From assembly GCA_009663005.1 (NCBI GenBank), contig VIGQ01001713.1:45001-56464 (forward strand): a stretch of DNA of 11,464 bases, given 5' to 3'. The notes beneath the pieces are model-generated. The model ran no database searches. It was not told the DNA's origin and saw only the letters and a program-made list of their open reading frames with translations. The position numbers and the translations under genes are program-made. Shown piece after piece: positions 1 through 7,965 of this stretch. The stretch's first letter is position 1, and each line of letters starts with the position of its first letter. This DNA is from Actinidia chinensis. Its lineage: Eukaryota > Streptophyta > Magnoliopsida > Ericales > Actinidiaceae.

Positions 1-471
1 CTAGCAATTGTTTTCCTCTCTTCCTTTTCTTCCCTTTTCTTCTTTTAACTCCGAGAAGGACACCTTGTGCGTCTCTTCTACTAACGAATTGGGGACAGCA
101 AAGATAGCCTACTCTCCATTATCTACTCTTTTCCATAAACTATAGATTTGCTAGCAAATAAGAAAAAACCCAGCTGAGGAAAAGATATTAGGTATACAGA
201 ATCCATGATGAAAACAAATTGTTTTAAAAAAAGGAAGTATCGTAATTGACTCTCTCCCAGACAGCCATCAGCTGAGGTTTTTTTCTTTCCTCTCGGCTGA
301 GGCAATTGTTTAACCTTCAATCAGTCAATAGTAAGATTGGCTGATCAACTCAAGACCTTCAAATCATATGACCTTCTCTTTCTATCTGACTATGATTAAT
401 TCAAAAAAAAACAGCCTTATGGTCTTACCCGCTCCAGTAATTACTCTTTTCCGCAAGCATCGCACAAACTG

Positions 472-639
472 ATGGCGTTTCGGCGAAATTTTGGAGTTAG
501 AATCGAAGCTTATACATTATTTGCTATTTTCACTATCATGTTTCTTTCTTATTCTTTTGTAATTCGTTTATTTCACAAACTTTTGGGGCTGAGTTTGTCC
601 AAACTGTTTTGCCTATTTGTAGTTCCAGAAATTAATTAA
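472..639 (+). CDS. Possible small hydrophobic ORF, 55 codons, unidentified
   Basis: An open frame starts at an ATG with G at +4, begins MAFRRNFGVRIEAY and ends with TAA. Residues 1-13 are basic and polar. Residues about 15-33 (leucine, phenylalanine, isoleucine and tyrosine rich) could form one membrane segment, and about 37-52 a second hydrophobic stretch. I recognise no family. The same bases read on the minus strand are also open and end at a good splice donor (GTAAGA, near 428), so the frame could be chance or an antisense shadow of an exon. No promoter, poly(A) signal or neighbouring gene supports it. A real micro-peptide or a first exon are alternatives. Transcript data would decide; the call is weak. 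Confidence 0.15.
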   Translation: MAFRRNFGVRIEAYTLFAIFTIMFLSYSFVIRLFHKLLGLSLSKLFCLFVVPEIN

Positions 640-1535
640 AATAGGTGGGGGCGCCTCATATTTTGCAAATTAATTTTGAACTGTGTGTGTAAATTTTTAA
701 CAATCACTAATCCTTCGCCTCTATATTTTCAAGGACTGGTACCATTAATTCACAACTAATGTATTCTTTATGAAGTCTACAAAAATTTTGGAAGCATAAT
801 GTTTAAAAATACAGATGAGATTGGATTGTCAATAGAATCAAAGTTAGTGGACTTGGGGGAACCAAAGGCATGACCACAGCTAGGCTTGTAACATTGCTAA
901 AACATTCAACGCATGCAACATCTTAATTTGGATTTAAAAAATTAATAATCTGCGTATCACACGAAAATTTGTTTATCGACCACATATTTCAAAAAAAAAT
1001 ATACTTTTAACTCAACTATATATAAAAGGACAAACACACGAAAAAAATGATAATTACCTTATGAACAACTACTAAAAGTTTTTCATGCCACTTTCCACCA
1101 GAATAGACAAGTCTCACAGATCATCCACTGCAGATAACAACTGGACTTGGAAGGGTCATTAGGTCTCATTGGAGAATACCCAGTGTATGAATAAAAGTAG
1201 AGTTTTCCTGAAAGTGTCATGCCGCATTATTTCTACATACAACTTGTCAACCATCCTTCCTATATGTTTAAGAATTACAGACATTACTACGGAAGAAAGT
1301 TCATAGGGTGTCTACGGATGAATCCAGAGTTAAAAATACTGTCCAATTCTGACAAGTGCTGCACTAAACCCAAATTCTTATTTTATCCGTTTCTTTTCAC
1401 AATCTGATTGCTTAGTTCCTCAAAAGAATTAAATCGCAAACCTGTTTGAAGACCCTAACTTTTAACCTGAAGAAAACACCTCTTCATCACATTGATATTC
1501 CAAACACAAACAATCAAAAATGGGAGAAAACGTAC

Positions 1536-1597
1536 AATGCCTCGCGTCTGTTGCCATCAATGCCATAGTAAATAGTGAATTTGCCCTCCTTGGAGAC
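1536..1597 (-). other. Candidate short internal exon (minus strand), gene unidentified
   Basis: On the minus strand a 62-bp segment lies between a possible acceptor (CTAG, at 1599-1598) and a very good plant donor (GTACGT, starting at 1535). It stays open in one frame reading VSKEGKFTIYYGIDGNRREA. The reading looks protein-like and both boundaries fit plant splicing, although the upstream pyrimidine tract is weak. The plus strand across the same bases is also open (ATG at 1520, 30 codons, ending at 1612), so the strand is uncertain. I do not recognise the peptide. It could belong to a minus-strand gene driven from the promoter-like island at 4280-5010, but I could not join it convincingly to other exons. 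Confidence 0.25.
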
Positions 1598-2019
1598 CTA
1601 GACCAAGATTAAAAATTGAGTTCAAGATCATAAAGTAAGAAATTCAGCAGAGATGGTCCACAATGATGCCTTCTATTCCAGAAAACCACAAACTAAAATT
1701 TCAGTAACAAATTAAAAGGCAACTTCATGTTTTATTGGATCACAAGAACAGAGTTCCGATAAGAAAACTATGTGCCCTAGTTTTTATCGAGAAAAAAATA
1801 GCTCAGCAATCGAATTCATAAACATCTAGCATATAAAAAACTAGTTGACAATTTATTGATCAGTTAACCAGCTAGGCTGGTACAAAATAGATAAGAGGGC
1901 CTAAATTCTTTTAGACCAAATTAATCTATGAAATAAATACTTCATAAGTCATAAAGCAATACTATTTTACAGTTTACACACACATCCCGTGTGTTTTTTC
2001 AAAAAACTTGAAAGGATCC

Positions 2020-2110
2020 CTACTCCATGGCAATGCTTAGGAATTTGGCACAAAGTTGAAATCCATCTTGTTGAGCAAAATGATGGGAGTCCATCGAGTT
2101 ATATGTGTTC
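2020..2110 (-). other. Candidate exon fragment (minus strand), gene unidentified
   Basis: The segment begins after a good acceptor (TTTTTTGCCAG, ending at 2111) and is open on the minus strand until a TAG at 2022-2020. Joined in phase to the candidate exon ending at 2348, it reads GNTYNSMDSHHFAQQDGF and onward for about 30 codons. The plus strand is open here too (1989-2231, about 80 codons), so strand and coding status are both uncertain. There is no clear donor before the stop. That would fit a last exon, a damaged exon or chance. No protein family is recognised. Confidence 0.2.
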
Positions 2111-2347
2111 CTGGCAAAAAATAGGATATTCACAAAAATCTATGTCATATTCGGCACAAACTACAAAGTCTATACATGCATGTCATCAACCACAAAAATA
2201 TAAAGTCCACTACTGCGAGGATAAAGAATGAAGTAGTTTCATAGGCCAATTTAATATGGGAATACGTAGCGTTCTTTAAAATATGGTCCCCAAGTGATTA
2301 GTCATGCAATCATCAAAGAATTTATAATCTGAAAAGGAATCACTTAC

Positions 2348-2440
2348 CCATTTGAATGCAACCATGCGGCAACAACCACGTTCGTTGAGTTTAAGCCAAA
2401 AACCCATGACCCATATGAGTTGGCAAGGTACAAGTTCCTT
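2348..2440 (-). other. Candidate exon ending at a consensus splice donor (minus strand)
   Basis: On the minus strand this stretch ends at AAATGG|GTAAGTG (donor GT at 2347-2346), the best splice donor I found in the window. One frame through it is open and reads LYLANSYGSWVFGLNSTNVV and onward, ending in phase 2 and compatible with the acceptor at 2111. The 5' boundary is unclear because the sequence upstream (2440-2475) turns into a GC-rich hairpin and a repeat block, which may have inserted into or next to the exon. The plus strand is also open here and looks equally protein-like, so this is a candidate only. Confidence 0.22.
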
Positions 2441-2475
2441 GGTGCGCGGGGCAACACCCCACTAGCACGCGTTTA
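2436..2475. other. GC-rich imperfect hairpin at repeat-block edge
   Basis: A short GC-rich stretch in AT-rich surroundings can pair as GGGG(caaca)CCCC, extended imperfectly by flanking GTGC/GCAC-type bases. It sits at the junction between non-repetitive sequence and the minisatellite block, which suggests it belongs to the end of an inserted repeat. It recalls the terminal hairpin of Helitrons, but the required CTRR end and TC start are not visible, so I do not assign it to that class. Confidence 0.3.
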
Positions 2476-2524
2476 GTAGGCTCATTTGGGGTTATTGATT
2501 TTTTTTGTTTTTTTTCGATTTCTT

Positions 2525-2909
2525 GGTTTTTTGGTTTTCAAAGTTTTTTTTGTCTTGTGAACTTTTTTTGCCGTTGTTAAAATTTATAACTTTTCATTTC
2601 CTCTTGACAAAAGAATCCATGGACAAATTAAAAAATTAACTAATTTGATAAAAAAAACACTAAAGGCAAAAAATACCATTTTAGATAGTTTTTTGGGGAT
2701 AAAAATATTTTTTTTCATCTTGAGTGACCTTTTTTCCAAATTATATTAAAAAAATTATATTTTCGGATTCCCCTCGTCAAGAGGCGCGAAAAAATACCAT
2801 TTTAGATGGGTTTTTTGGGATAAAAATATTTATTTTCGGCTTGAGTGACCTTTTTTCTAAATTAGATTAAAAAAATTTATATTTTCAAATTCCTCTTGTC
2901 AGAGGGAAC
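2525..2909. repeat. 121-bp tandem repeat (minisatellite), about 2.7 copies
   Basis: Two adjacent 121-bp units (2668-2788 and 2789-2909) begin with AAAAAATACCATTTTAGAT and share, in order, a TTTTTTGG..ATAAAAATATTT block, a CTTGAGTGACCTTTTTT block, an A/T run and a CCTC-GTCA-GAGG-type end. A third, more diverged partial unit lies upstream (about 2525-2620). It keeps the CTTGTGAACTTTTTTT, AAATTTATA and CCTCTTGACAA parts in the same order. The units are non-coding and very T-rich on the plus strand. They may be internal repeats of a larger transposon spanning roughly 2440-3110; no terminal repeats were found to prove that. Confidence 0.8.
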
Positions 2910-3024
2910 TGAAAGTAATAATTTTGATCAAACGGTCAGAAAAAGGTAACTAAACTAAAAACACAAAAACAAAAAAAACTTAAAAATCAAGCAAACAAAA
3001 AACTAAATAACAAACTCGGGCCAA

Positions 3025-3052
3025 TAGCTTAAAGATATAGGATTCGAATCCC
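3025..3052 (+). repeat. tRNA B-box-like palindrome, possible SINE relic
   Basis: GGATTCGAATCC (3040-3051) is a perfect 12-bp palindrome and matches the T-arm/B-box consensus of tRNA genes. An A-box-like TAGCTTAAAGA precedes it by only a few bases, far closer than in a working tRNA or SINE promoter (about 30-40 bp). No cloverleaf can be drawn. It may be a deleted tRNA-derived SINE head. Two copies of CAAGTTGCTG (3063-3072 and 3098-3107) follow. Confidence 0.25.
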
Positions 3053-3109
3053 ATGTTTTTGACAAGTTGCTGATCCAATGGCTCATTTTAAACCTGGCAA
3101 GTTGCTGTA

Positions 3110-3925
3110 AATTTTTTTCCACTGATTATTTTTTTTTTATCATCAAGTTTCCGTTTTGTAGACTTTATTAAGCGAGCAAATTGTTAAGATTAATTTAAAC
3201 ATCGAAAAAAAGAGGGGAAAAAGAAAGCAGTTGAAGGGGAAAATAAAGTTCAGGCAGCAGCCGTTTTATTTCTTTTTTGCATAAAAATTCCGTGAATTTA
3301 CGGTTGGTTTTTGGTCCATGATTTGTGGGGTTTTTAATCAATGTTTAGTTTTTAGCGAACCTTTTAAACATGTAGGTTGTTTACAATCAGAAAAAGGGAA
3401 AAAGAAAAAGACAAACAGGTCGGGGAAAGAAAACCCACGAGTTTTTCTACAATGTTTTGTTTCTTATTTTTTTCAACTCATTTTGGAGTGTACCAATCTG
3501 GGCCATTTGAATCAGACACTCCTTTTTGACGGAGCACAGAAACTGAATGTAGACAGAATATAAGCGAGGTCAGAGGAATCTGATCAGGAAGTATTCCCAA
3601 CACCTATTATTAAAATTAAACCAACAAAACACAATACAAGAAAAAAATCAACAAAAGAAAAGATGAGACTAATTAAATGATAAAAGCACTAAGAAAGAAA
3701 CCCCATCAACATATATGCATATCATGGAACCATTTCTTCAATAATCTCATCTCATTCCTAGAAATATCACCCAGAACAGGTATTGAATTAATAAATATAG
3801 AACCAATCTAGCCAATGAATCAGCATTGACTTGTGGTTGTGGTAAAAAACCACACAAATCAAGCAGATGATCTGAAACAGATACAGTAGCAGTCCGTGTG
3901 GTATTCACCAGCACGTAAGAGTTCA
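3110..3925. other. AT-rich anonymous sequence, intron-like on minus strand
   Basis: No gene, RNA or transposon end is recognisable. Short open frames exist on both strands (for example 3450-3562), but none has a family signature or a convincing pair of splice sites. Minus-strand CTGTTTCAG (ending at 3872) and CTACATTCAG (ending at 3543) resemble plant acceptors, so small exons of the putative minus-strand transcript could be present. Confidence 0.3.
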
Positions 3926-3929
3926 ACAA

Positions 3930-4281
3930 ACGAAGAAATGGGACTAAATTGATAGCAATCACTATGAAGCCATGAAAATACATACCAATTACTTAAATAA
4001 ATTCATAGAACAATATTAATTGGTTTGGATCCAAGATATGCAAACCCATTAATAATTTTCTTGGTACCCGCTCTGGAATAAAATTGAAATTCAGAAGCAG
4101 AACAACCTCAAAATTCGACCCCAATTTAACAACCAACAAGAACCCAAATTGAGACTTAATTGATACAATCAAAACTAAAATTCCATTGAAATACATGCCA
4201 ATTACAACAACCAAATTCATAGATCAATAATAAATTGGACTTAGGTCCAAAAAACCCAATCAACATAAATTCCCTGGTACC
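3930..4281. repeat. Diverged ~213-bp tandem duplication in putative leader intron
   Basis: Landmarks recur in the same order about 213 bp apart: TTGATA.CAATCA near 3949 and 4160, CAT(A/G)CCAATTAC at 3981 and 4194, AAATTCATAGA.CAAT near 4000 and 4213, a GGATCC/GGTCC-type site, AACCCA, and GGTACC at 4063-4068 and 4276-4281. The copies are clearly related but diverged, with small indels, so the duplication is old. Read on the minus strand, both copies have the T-rich look of a plant intron just downstream of the putative leader-exon donor. Confidence 0.75.
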
Positions 4282-4440
4282 TTATTGAAGAAATGGAAGA
4301 TCCAACGCAGAACCACCTCGCAAGATTTCTACTCCCCCTACCCCCAATTGCATCCCTGAACCCTCCTCCCCACGCCAGTAATCCTCTATCCAGAGTCGAT
4401 TCAAGGTATGAGATAGAGAATGCGAGATCGTAATCGTGCC
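4281..4440 (-). other. Putative non-coding leader exon (5' UTR), minus strand
   Basis: Next to the promoter-like island, on the minus strand, lies a GC-balanced stretch that ends at AATAAG|GTACC (exon end 4281, donor GT at 4280-4279). It is followed by T-rich, intron-like sequence, the layout of plant genes with a 5' UTR intron. A minus-strand ATG at 4352-4350 opens a 23-codon frame that stops just before the donor; it could be an upstream ORF. The plus strand also has a 46-codon frame from the ATG at 4293 to the TAA at 4431-4433, in good start context (begins MEDPTQNHLARF) and with a donor-like CAAG|GTATGA near 4406. A plus-strand first exon is therefore the main alternative. Direction is inferred from motif placement. 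Confidence 0.35.
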
Positions 4441-4461
4441 GTATTTACTAGCCGCACGTTT

Positions 4462-4506
4462 TCGAACCGTTGAGAGATGGCGCCCTTAACTCGAACCGTT
4501 GAGAGA
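4462..4506 (-). promoter_or_regulatory. Two MSA-like (AACGG) repeats, MYB3R-type
   Basis: The minus-strand sequence CTCTCAACGGTTCGA occurs twice in the same orientation with 29-bp spacing (4462-4477 and 4491-4506). The core CAACGGTT agrees with the plant mitosis-specific activator consensus (YCYAACGGYYA) at about 9 of 11 positions. Paired MSA elements near the start of transcription are typical of G2/M genes. The orientation and position, just upstream of the putative minus-strand leader exon, support that reading direction. Confidence 0.45.
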
Positions 4507-4650
4507 GGACGCTCCTTACTCGACTTTCAGAAACGAAACGGATTTGCTTGGTAGTAAAGCAACTGTCCAAGGTTAATTACCACAAAACGTCGCAGTTTAG
4601 GAATTACAACAGAGACCACTCACTAAATCCATTCAATTTTTTAACAACAC

Positions 4651-4658
4651 ATTGGCGC
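4651..4658 (+). promoter_or_regulatory. E2F-type site (ATTGGCGC)
   Basis: The site matches the degenerate plant E2F consensus WTTSSCSS. It extends into GGCGCC, which also recurs at 4479-4484 and 4831-4836. Confidence 0.4.
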
Positions 4659-4678
4659 CTGTGTGGACAACCAGGCCC

Positions 4679-4686
4679 GTGGGGCC
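4679..4686. promoter_or_regulatory. TCP-type site (GTGGGGCC)
   Basis: The minus strand reads GGCCCCAC, which fits the class I TCP consensus GGNCCCAC. Such sites accompany telo-boxes and E2F sites in plant growth-related promoters. Confidence 0.35.
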
Positions 4687-4721
4687 TAATCCTATCCTAA
4701 TCCTAATCCCCTCCATTACCC

Positions 4722-4730
4722 AAACCCTAA
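4722..4730 (+). promoter_or_regulatory. Telo-box (AAACCCTAA)
   Basis: An exact AAACCCTAA telo-box lies within a run of CCTAATCC-like repeats (about 4686-4730). Telo-boxes are frequent near transcription starts of plant translation and replication genes. Confidence 0.5.
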
Positions 4731-4890
4731 CAAAAATCAAACAAACCGCCAGCGCCGCTACTGCGGCTGATCAGACAAACAAGAGAGACAACACAAACAA
4801 GAGAGAGACAAACCCATCACTGAATCGACCGGCGCCCTACTTCGCTCCGGATGGCAGCGCCACTGTGCGATCAACTTGACCACGCCCCGC

Positions 4891-4918
4891 TTTTCTCTCT
4901 CTCTCTCTTCTCTCTTCT
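4891..4918 (+). repeat. CT/GA microsatellite
   Basis: A run of TTTTCTCTCTCTCTCTCTTC ends in a CTTCTGAGAAG palindrome. CT/GA tracts of this kind are common in plant core promoters and 5' UTRs. Confidence 0.8.
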
Positions 4919-4994
4919 GAGAAGGAACGCAGCAAATGGGTAATGGTTTTGTGAGGGAGCGGCGGCGGGTTTGGGGATAAAGTAGGGAATGAGA

Positions 4995-5002
4995 TTTGGC
5001 GC
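4995..5002 (+). promoter_or_regulatory. Canonical E2F site (TTTGGCGC)
   Basis: This is an exact match to TTTSSCGC, the strict E2F/DP binding consensus. It is followed by TTTAAA. It lies at the right-hand edge of the GC-rich island, upstream of any minus-strand start. Confidence 0.5.
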
Positions 5003-5010
5003 TTTAAAGG

Positions 5011-5640
5011 GTGGGGAGTTTTTTTAACAGTGAGATTGGGCTTTGGTGGGCTTGATTGGTGGGACTACGTAGTGATTGGTCTTGAAAACTTTTTTGTATT
5101 CCCCCCACTTTTATTTTTGAATTCATTATTATTTTTTTTCTCGAGTAAACTAACATTTTGTTGCCTTTAAAAATTGATCAAATCACATTAGGCCGCCACT
5201 AAAAATTGTCTCACTTTGGGGCCCTTGACCCATTGCATTGTGTTACAATCACGACCTACGGCTAGTCTTCAATCATGAGGAAAGCTGAGACCCAACAAAC
5301 TGGCCATTCAGCAGAGGACAACGTAACAAATCAATTATTTTAATTTTAAGTATATAAATTAATTTTTATAGATGTGATTTGATTTAATCACAATTAAAAT
5401 ACTTGTCATCGTTCATTAAGGGCTGGACGAAAATACAATTCATGTAAAAATGGAAAAATTTTGGGTTTAAATTTTCACAATATTATATCATCATTTAATC
5501 TTTGGAGAATTGGTCGCTGATTGCTAGAGGCAACCTTGGTGACAAAAGCAACCATCCTTAAAAATTGATCACTGAACCACCAATTTTTTTGCTCAATCTA
5601 ACCCATTGAACCGAGTCAGAACATTGTCATAGACCACACT
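5011..5640. other. Intergenic sequence without recognisable gene
   Basis: No open frame or RNA signature can be supported. A short motif, CCTTTAAAAATTGATCA, occurs at about 5164 and, with one base missing, near 5555. It is a weak direct repeat about 390 bp apart that may mark an old insertion. TGTGATT..AATCACA near 5375 forms a small palindrome. Confidence 0.5.
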
Positions 5641-5840
5641 AAGGCTCCGTTTGGTAATACTTAAAAACCAAGTTTTTTTTTAAATTTTTTTATCAAAAAC
5701 ATCAGATCTTTTTGGATTTTTTTTACTTATGTGGCTTACTTAGCTAAAACTAAGAAAAAAAAATTAAACTGAATTGGTCTTTTTATTTATTTTAAGTAAA
5801 AAAAATTAAAAAAAATAATGCCAAATGAATCAGTCATATC
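5641..5840. mobile_element. Degenerate MITE with GGCTCCGTTTGGTA-type end
   Basis: The left end reads GGCTCCGTTTGGTAATA, a terminus seen in many short plant DNA transposons. The right side, inverted, reads CTGATTCATTTGGCATTA, which matches imperfectly. Between them are complementary A-rich and T-rich runs that would fold back. No clear target duplication is visible and there is no coding content, so class and exact ends are uncertain. Confidence 0.4.
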
Positions 5841-5979
5841 ATAATATCTTTAAAAATTCTCATAACAAAAATTACAATTTTTCATGAATCATGACAAATG
5901 ACAAATACTAATAATGAACCAAGTGTTACTCTTTTGATATTAAATAATAAAAATATTAAATTTGAATAGTCAGTTTCGG

Positions 5980-6657
5980 GGGTAAAATTCACTGATCTTC
6001 CTGATATTTTTGAAAAATTTAGACATCTCCCTTGTAATTTTTAAAATTACGCTAATCTCCCTTACTATTAAAATTATTGTCAAAATTACCCCTTCAAGTT
6101 AATAACAAAATTGCCATTGTGTTTAGGACTTTAAAAAAAAATATCATTACACCAATAAATAAAATAAAATAAAAATAAAATAAAATCTCAATTTTATTAT
6201 TTGTAAAATATTTTATTCTATTTTTACTAATAAGTGTAATTATTTTTATAAAAAATAATCTAAATATTTTATATTTAAGTAATTCCTATAAAAGTATACT
6301 TAAAAAATACACTTTGGTCTCAATAATAAATTTAATTAGTTTTTGGGTTTTAAAAAATTGTGTTTTTTTAAAATTGATCCAATCTTTTTACTTTTTAAGT
6401 TGCTCCTATTCTACATAGTTTAAAATAAATTCTTAATTATTAATTTTTTTAATAAAAATAAATTTTTTTATTTTTAATTGGTTATTAAAAATAATTTAAA
6501 ATAAGCCAATTTTGTTATCATTTTTGGCATAAAAAATAGTTATAAGAGAAAATATTGATAATAATTTTAAAAATAAATGAGGTCAATAGAGTTTAAAATT
6601 ATGAGAAATATATTTGTATTATTAAAGTTTTCTGGGGAGGTCAATTAAATCCTACCC
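5980..6657. mobile_element. Old MULE-like foldback MITE (family copy 1)
   Basis: The left end GGGTAAAATTCACTGATCTTCC corresponds to the ends of the intact element at 7775-8977. The right end, inverted, reads GGGTAGGATTTAATTGACCTCC. Inner parts of the arms also match in inverted orientation: TTAAAATTATT(G/A)TCAA and AATAACAAAATTG.C on the left pair with the equivalent blocks around 6510-6580. The three phased CTCCC-type motifs are still visible on the left at 5994, 6023 and 6053. No target duplication is detectable and the body is pure AT-rich filler. I infer an ancient non-autonomous copy. Confidence 0.6.
6152..6186 (+). repeat. (AAAAT)n-type microsatellite
   Basis: AATAAATAAAATAAAATAAA-type low-complexity sequence inside the old foldback element. 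Confidence 0.7.
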
Positions 6658-7500
6658 CTTTTTGTCAAATAAGATTTGCCTACCTAGCTAGCTAACCCCC
6701 ATGGTGGGCCCGACTATTGAGATACCATAAAGTCAACATATGCTGTTTCGAGAAGAAAAAAATAGTTGCAGTATTATTTATTTTCTCAAATAAATATAAA
6801 TTAAAGAGGTATATATTTCATTGAAAAATAATATTTTTATCCAAAAAATAAGTCTCCTATATGCGCCTACGGACGTTCTCTATCATCTCTTCTGTTATAA
6901 TTTTAATTTTATAAAGAAAATAATATTATAAAGTTTTGCTATACAAACTAGGTATAATTTTATTCAAATTAAGATAATAAAAATATTTAAAACTAATTGT
7001 TTTTAGAATTAAATAAGATGTTTTATTAAAAGAAGAAAAAATCACCCCCCTATAATAGATGTATATGCCAAAATATCTTATAGTTAATATATTAATCAAC
7101 TATATAAATTTCAATTACTAAATGAATTTTTTATTAAAAAAAATATACAATAATTAAATTCCTTAAAAAATTCCTGCCTAATTTAAATCTTAAAAATACG
7201 AAAATAACGTTCCAAGTTATTATGGTCTCATCCTAAAATGGTATCCTTAATAATATTTTCTTAAATCTATTTTTTTGTGTTTATCTGTTTATTTTTTTAT
7301 TTTTATTGATGTATTTTTGCCTCATATCTTTTCTTTTCTTTCTTTTTCCATTCGCTTTTAACTTGCTTGAATTTTATTAGGTTATCTTCTTTATTTGAGG
7401 TTAATATACTCCACATGAATACACTAAATTCATAATAATAATAATAATTAAAATTTAAGTTCTTTTTATACTTTAAAAAATATAATATTTATTTATTTTA
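6658..7500. other. AT-rich intergenic sequence
   Basis: No gene is seen. A small GC island with GGTGGGCCCGAC lies near 6702-6714. A TAA microsatellite lies at 7432-7449. Otherwise the sequence is low-complexity A/T with short open frames only. Confidence 0.6.
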
Positions 7501-7554
7501 ATTGATGTATTGAGAAATGATTTTGGAAGCCCATAAATCTAAGGATAAGATTAT

Positions 7555-7670
7555 CATTTTTAGCACAAAAATAGCTATAAGAGAAACTTGACTATAGTTC
7601 ATTTTTATTCTAAATTATCTAAAAAAATTGTATTTATCAGAAATCTCAGGGAGCTCTTGGAAATTTACCC
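7555..7670. mobile_element. Right end of another MULE-like family copy (copy 2, partial)
   Basis: Inverted, the sequence ending at 7670 reads GGGTAAATTTCCAAGAGCTC and continues CCTGAGATTTCTGATAAATA, matching the family terminus. Further in, TTTTTAGCACAAAAATAGCT (7559-7578) closely matches the arm of copy 1 near 6523-6545, in the same orientation relative to the right end. No left partner is recognisable between 6658 and 7555. This is either a truncated copy or the end of an element whose left end decayed. Confidence 0.5.
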
Positions 7671-7765
7671 TTTTTTTGAGAATTTTCGGTATACCGCCAG
7701 CGCAGAGGCAGTTGCATTGTCAGCCTACTGTATCCTCCATTATAGGAAAATGTCACTCCCACTCA

Positions 7766-7774
7766 TAAAATCTA
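7766..7774 (+). repeat. 9-bp target-site duplication, left copy
   Basis: TAAAATCTA immediately precedes the left tip of the foldback element and recurs exactly at 8978-8986. Confidence 0.85.
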
Positions 7775-7788
7775 GGGTAATCTCACTG

Positions 7789-7857
7789 ACCTCCCCTGAG
7801 GTTTAGTATAAAGCAGGCACCTCCCCTGTACTTGAAAAATTACACTGACCTCCCCTG
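7789..7857 (+). repeat. Three phased ACCTCCCCTG motifs in left terminus
   Basis: ACCTCCCCTG occurs exactly at 7789-7798, 7819-7828 and 7848-7857, spaced 30 and 29 bp. Equivalent motifs are present in the right terminus and in the other family copies. Confidence 0.85.
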
Positions 7858-7904
7858 TGCAGAACTTTGTCTCCCATTAGTGCCATCCAAAATTACCATT
7901 TTGC

Positions 7905-7965
7905 CCCCCCCTCACTCACCCCCCAGCCCCACAGCCCCCCCCCCCACCCCACCCCCCACCCCCCA
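7905..7965 (+). repeat. Poly-C tract in left foldback arm
   Basis: Interrupted runs of C (up to about 13) with A, T or AG breaks. The right arm carries the complementary G-rich block at 8811-8850. The G strand has more than four G-runs and could form a quadruplex. Confidence 0.85.

Larger units (their letters stand above)
1..2440. other. Low-copy-looking intergenic or intronic region
   Basis: This AT-rich sequence shows no transposon ends, long repeats or RNA genes that I can recognise. It contains scattered open frames shorter than about 80 codons on both strands, plus some reasonable splice sites. Minus-strand donors lie near 1535, 2347 and 428; minus-strand acceptors lie near 2111 and 162 (TTTTCCTCAG). 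The pattern would fit introns and small exons of a minus-strand gene whose promoter is the island at 4280-5010. I could not build a continuous protein, so this is inference. Confidence 0.3.
4440..5010. promoter_or_regulatory. CpG-rich, cell-cycle-type promoter island
   Basis: This 570-bp stretch is richer in G+C and CpG than the rest of the window and carries a cluster of plant promoter motifs: two E2F-type sites, two AACGG (MSA-like) repeats, a telo-box, a TCP-type site, several GGCGCC motifs and a CT microsatellite. E2F, TCP and telo-box combinations are known from plant S-phase and growth genes, and MSA elements from G2/M genes regulated by MYB3R factors. The likely target is the minus-strand leader exon ending at 4281. 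The sequence to the right is transposon-rich and shows no gene. Because every motif is short, the cluster rather than any single match is the evidence. Confidence 0.5.

Noticed and set aside
2436..2475. Helitron 3' end
   Set aside because: A GC hairpin is present but not the CTRR terminus or insertion between A and T, and no TC start was found.
3025..3052. tRNA gene
   Set aside because: Only a B-box-like palindrome is present; the A-box spacing is far too short and no cloverleaf forms.
3747..4220. Minus-strand frames of 75-78 codons
   Set aside because: They fall within the tandemly duplicated, T-rich intron-like sequence. Their start codons lie in duplicated repeat units and no family is recognisable.
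4652..4879. 75-codon plus-strand frame
   Set aside because: It overlaps the telo-box, TCP and CT-rich promoter motifs, has low-complexity composition and no family signature.
4838..4945. Plus-strand ATG at 4851 in good context followed by ~30 codons, with a GTAATG donor-like site
   Set aside because: It reads through a CT microsatellite, and no downstream plus-strand exon is visible in the transposon-rich sequence to the right.
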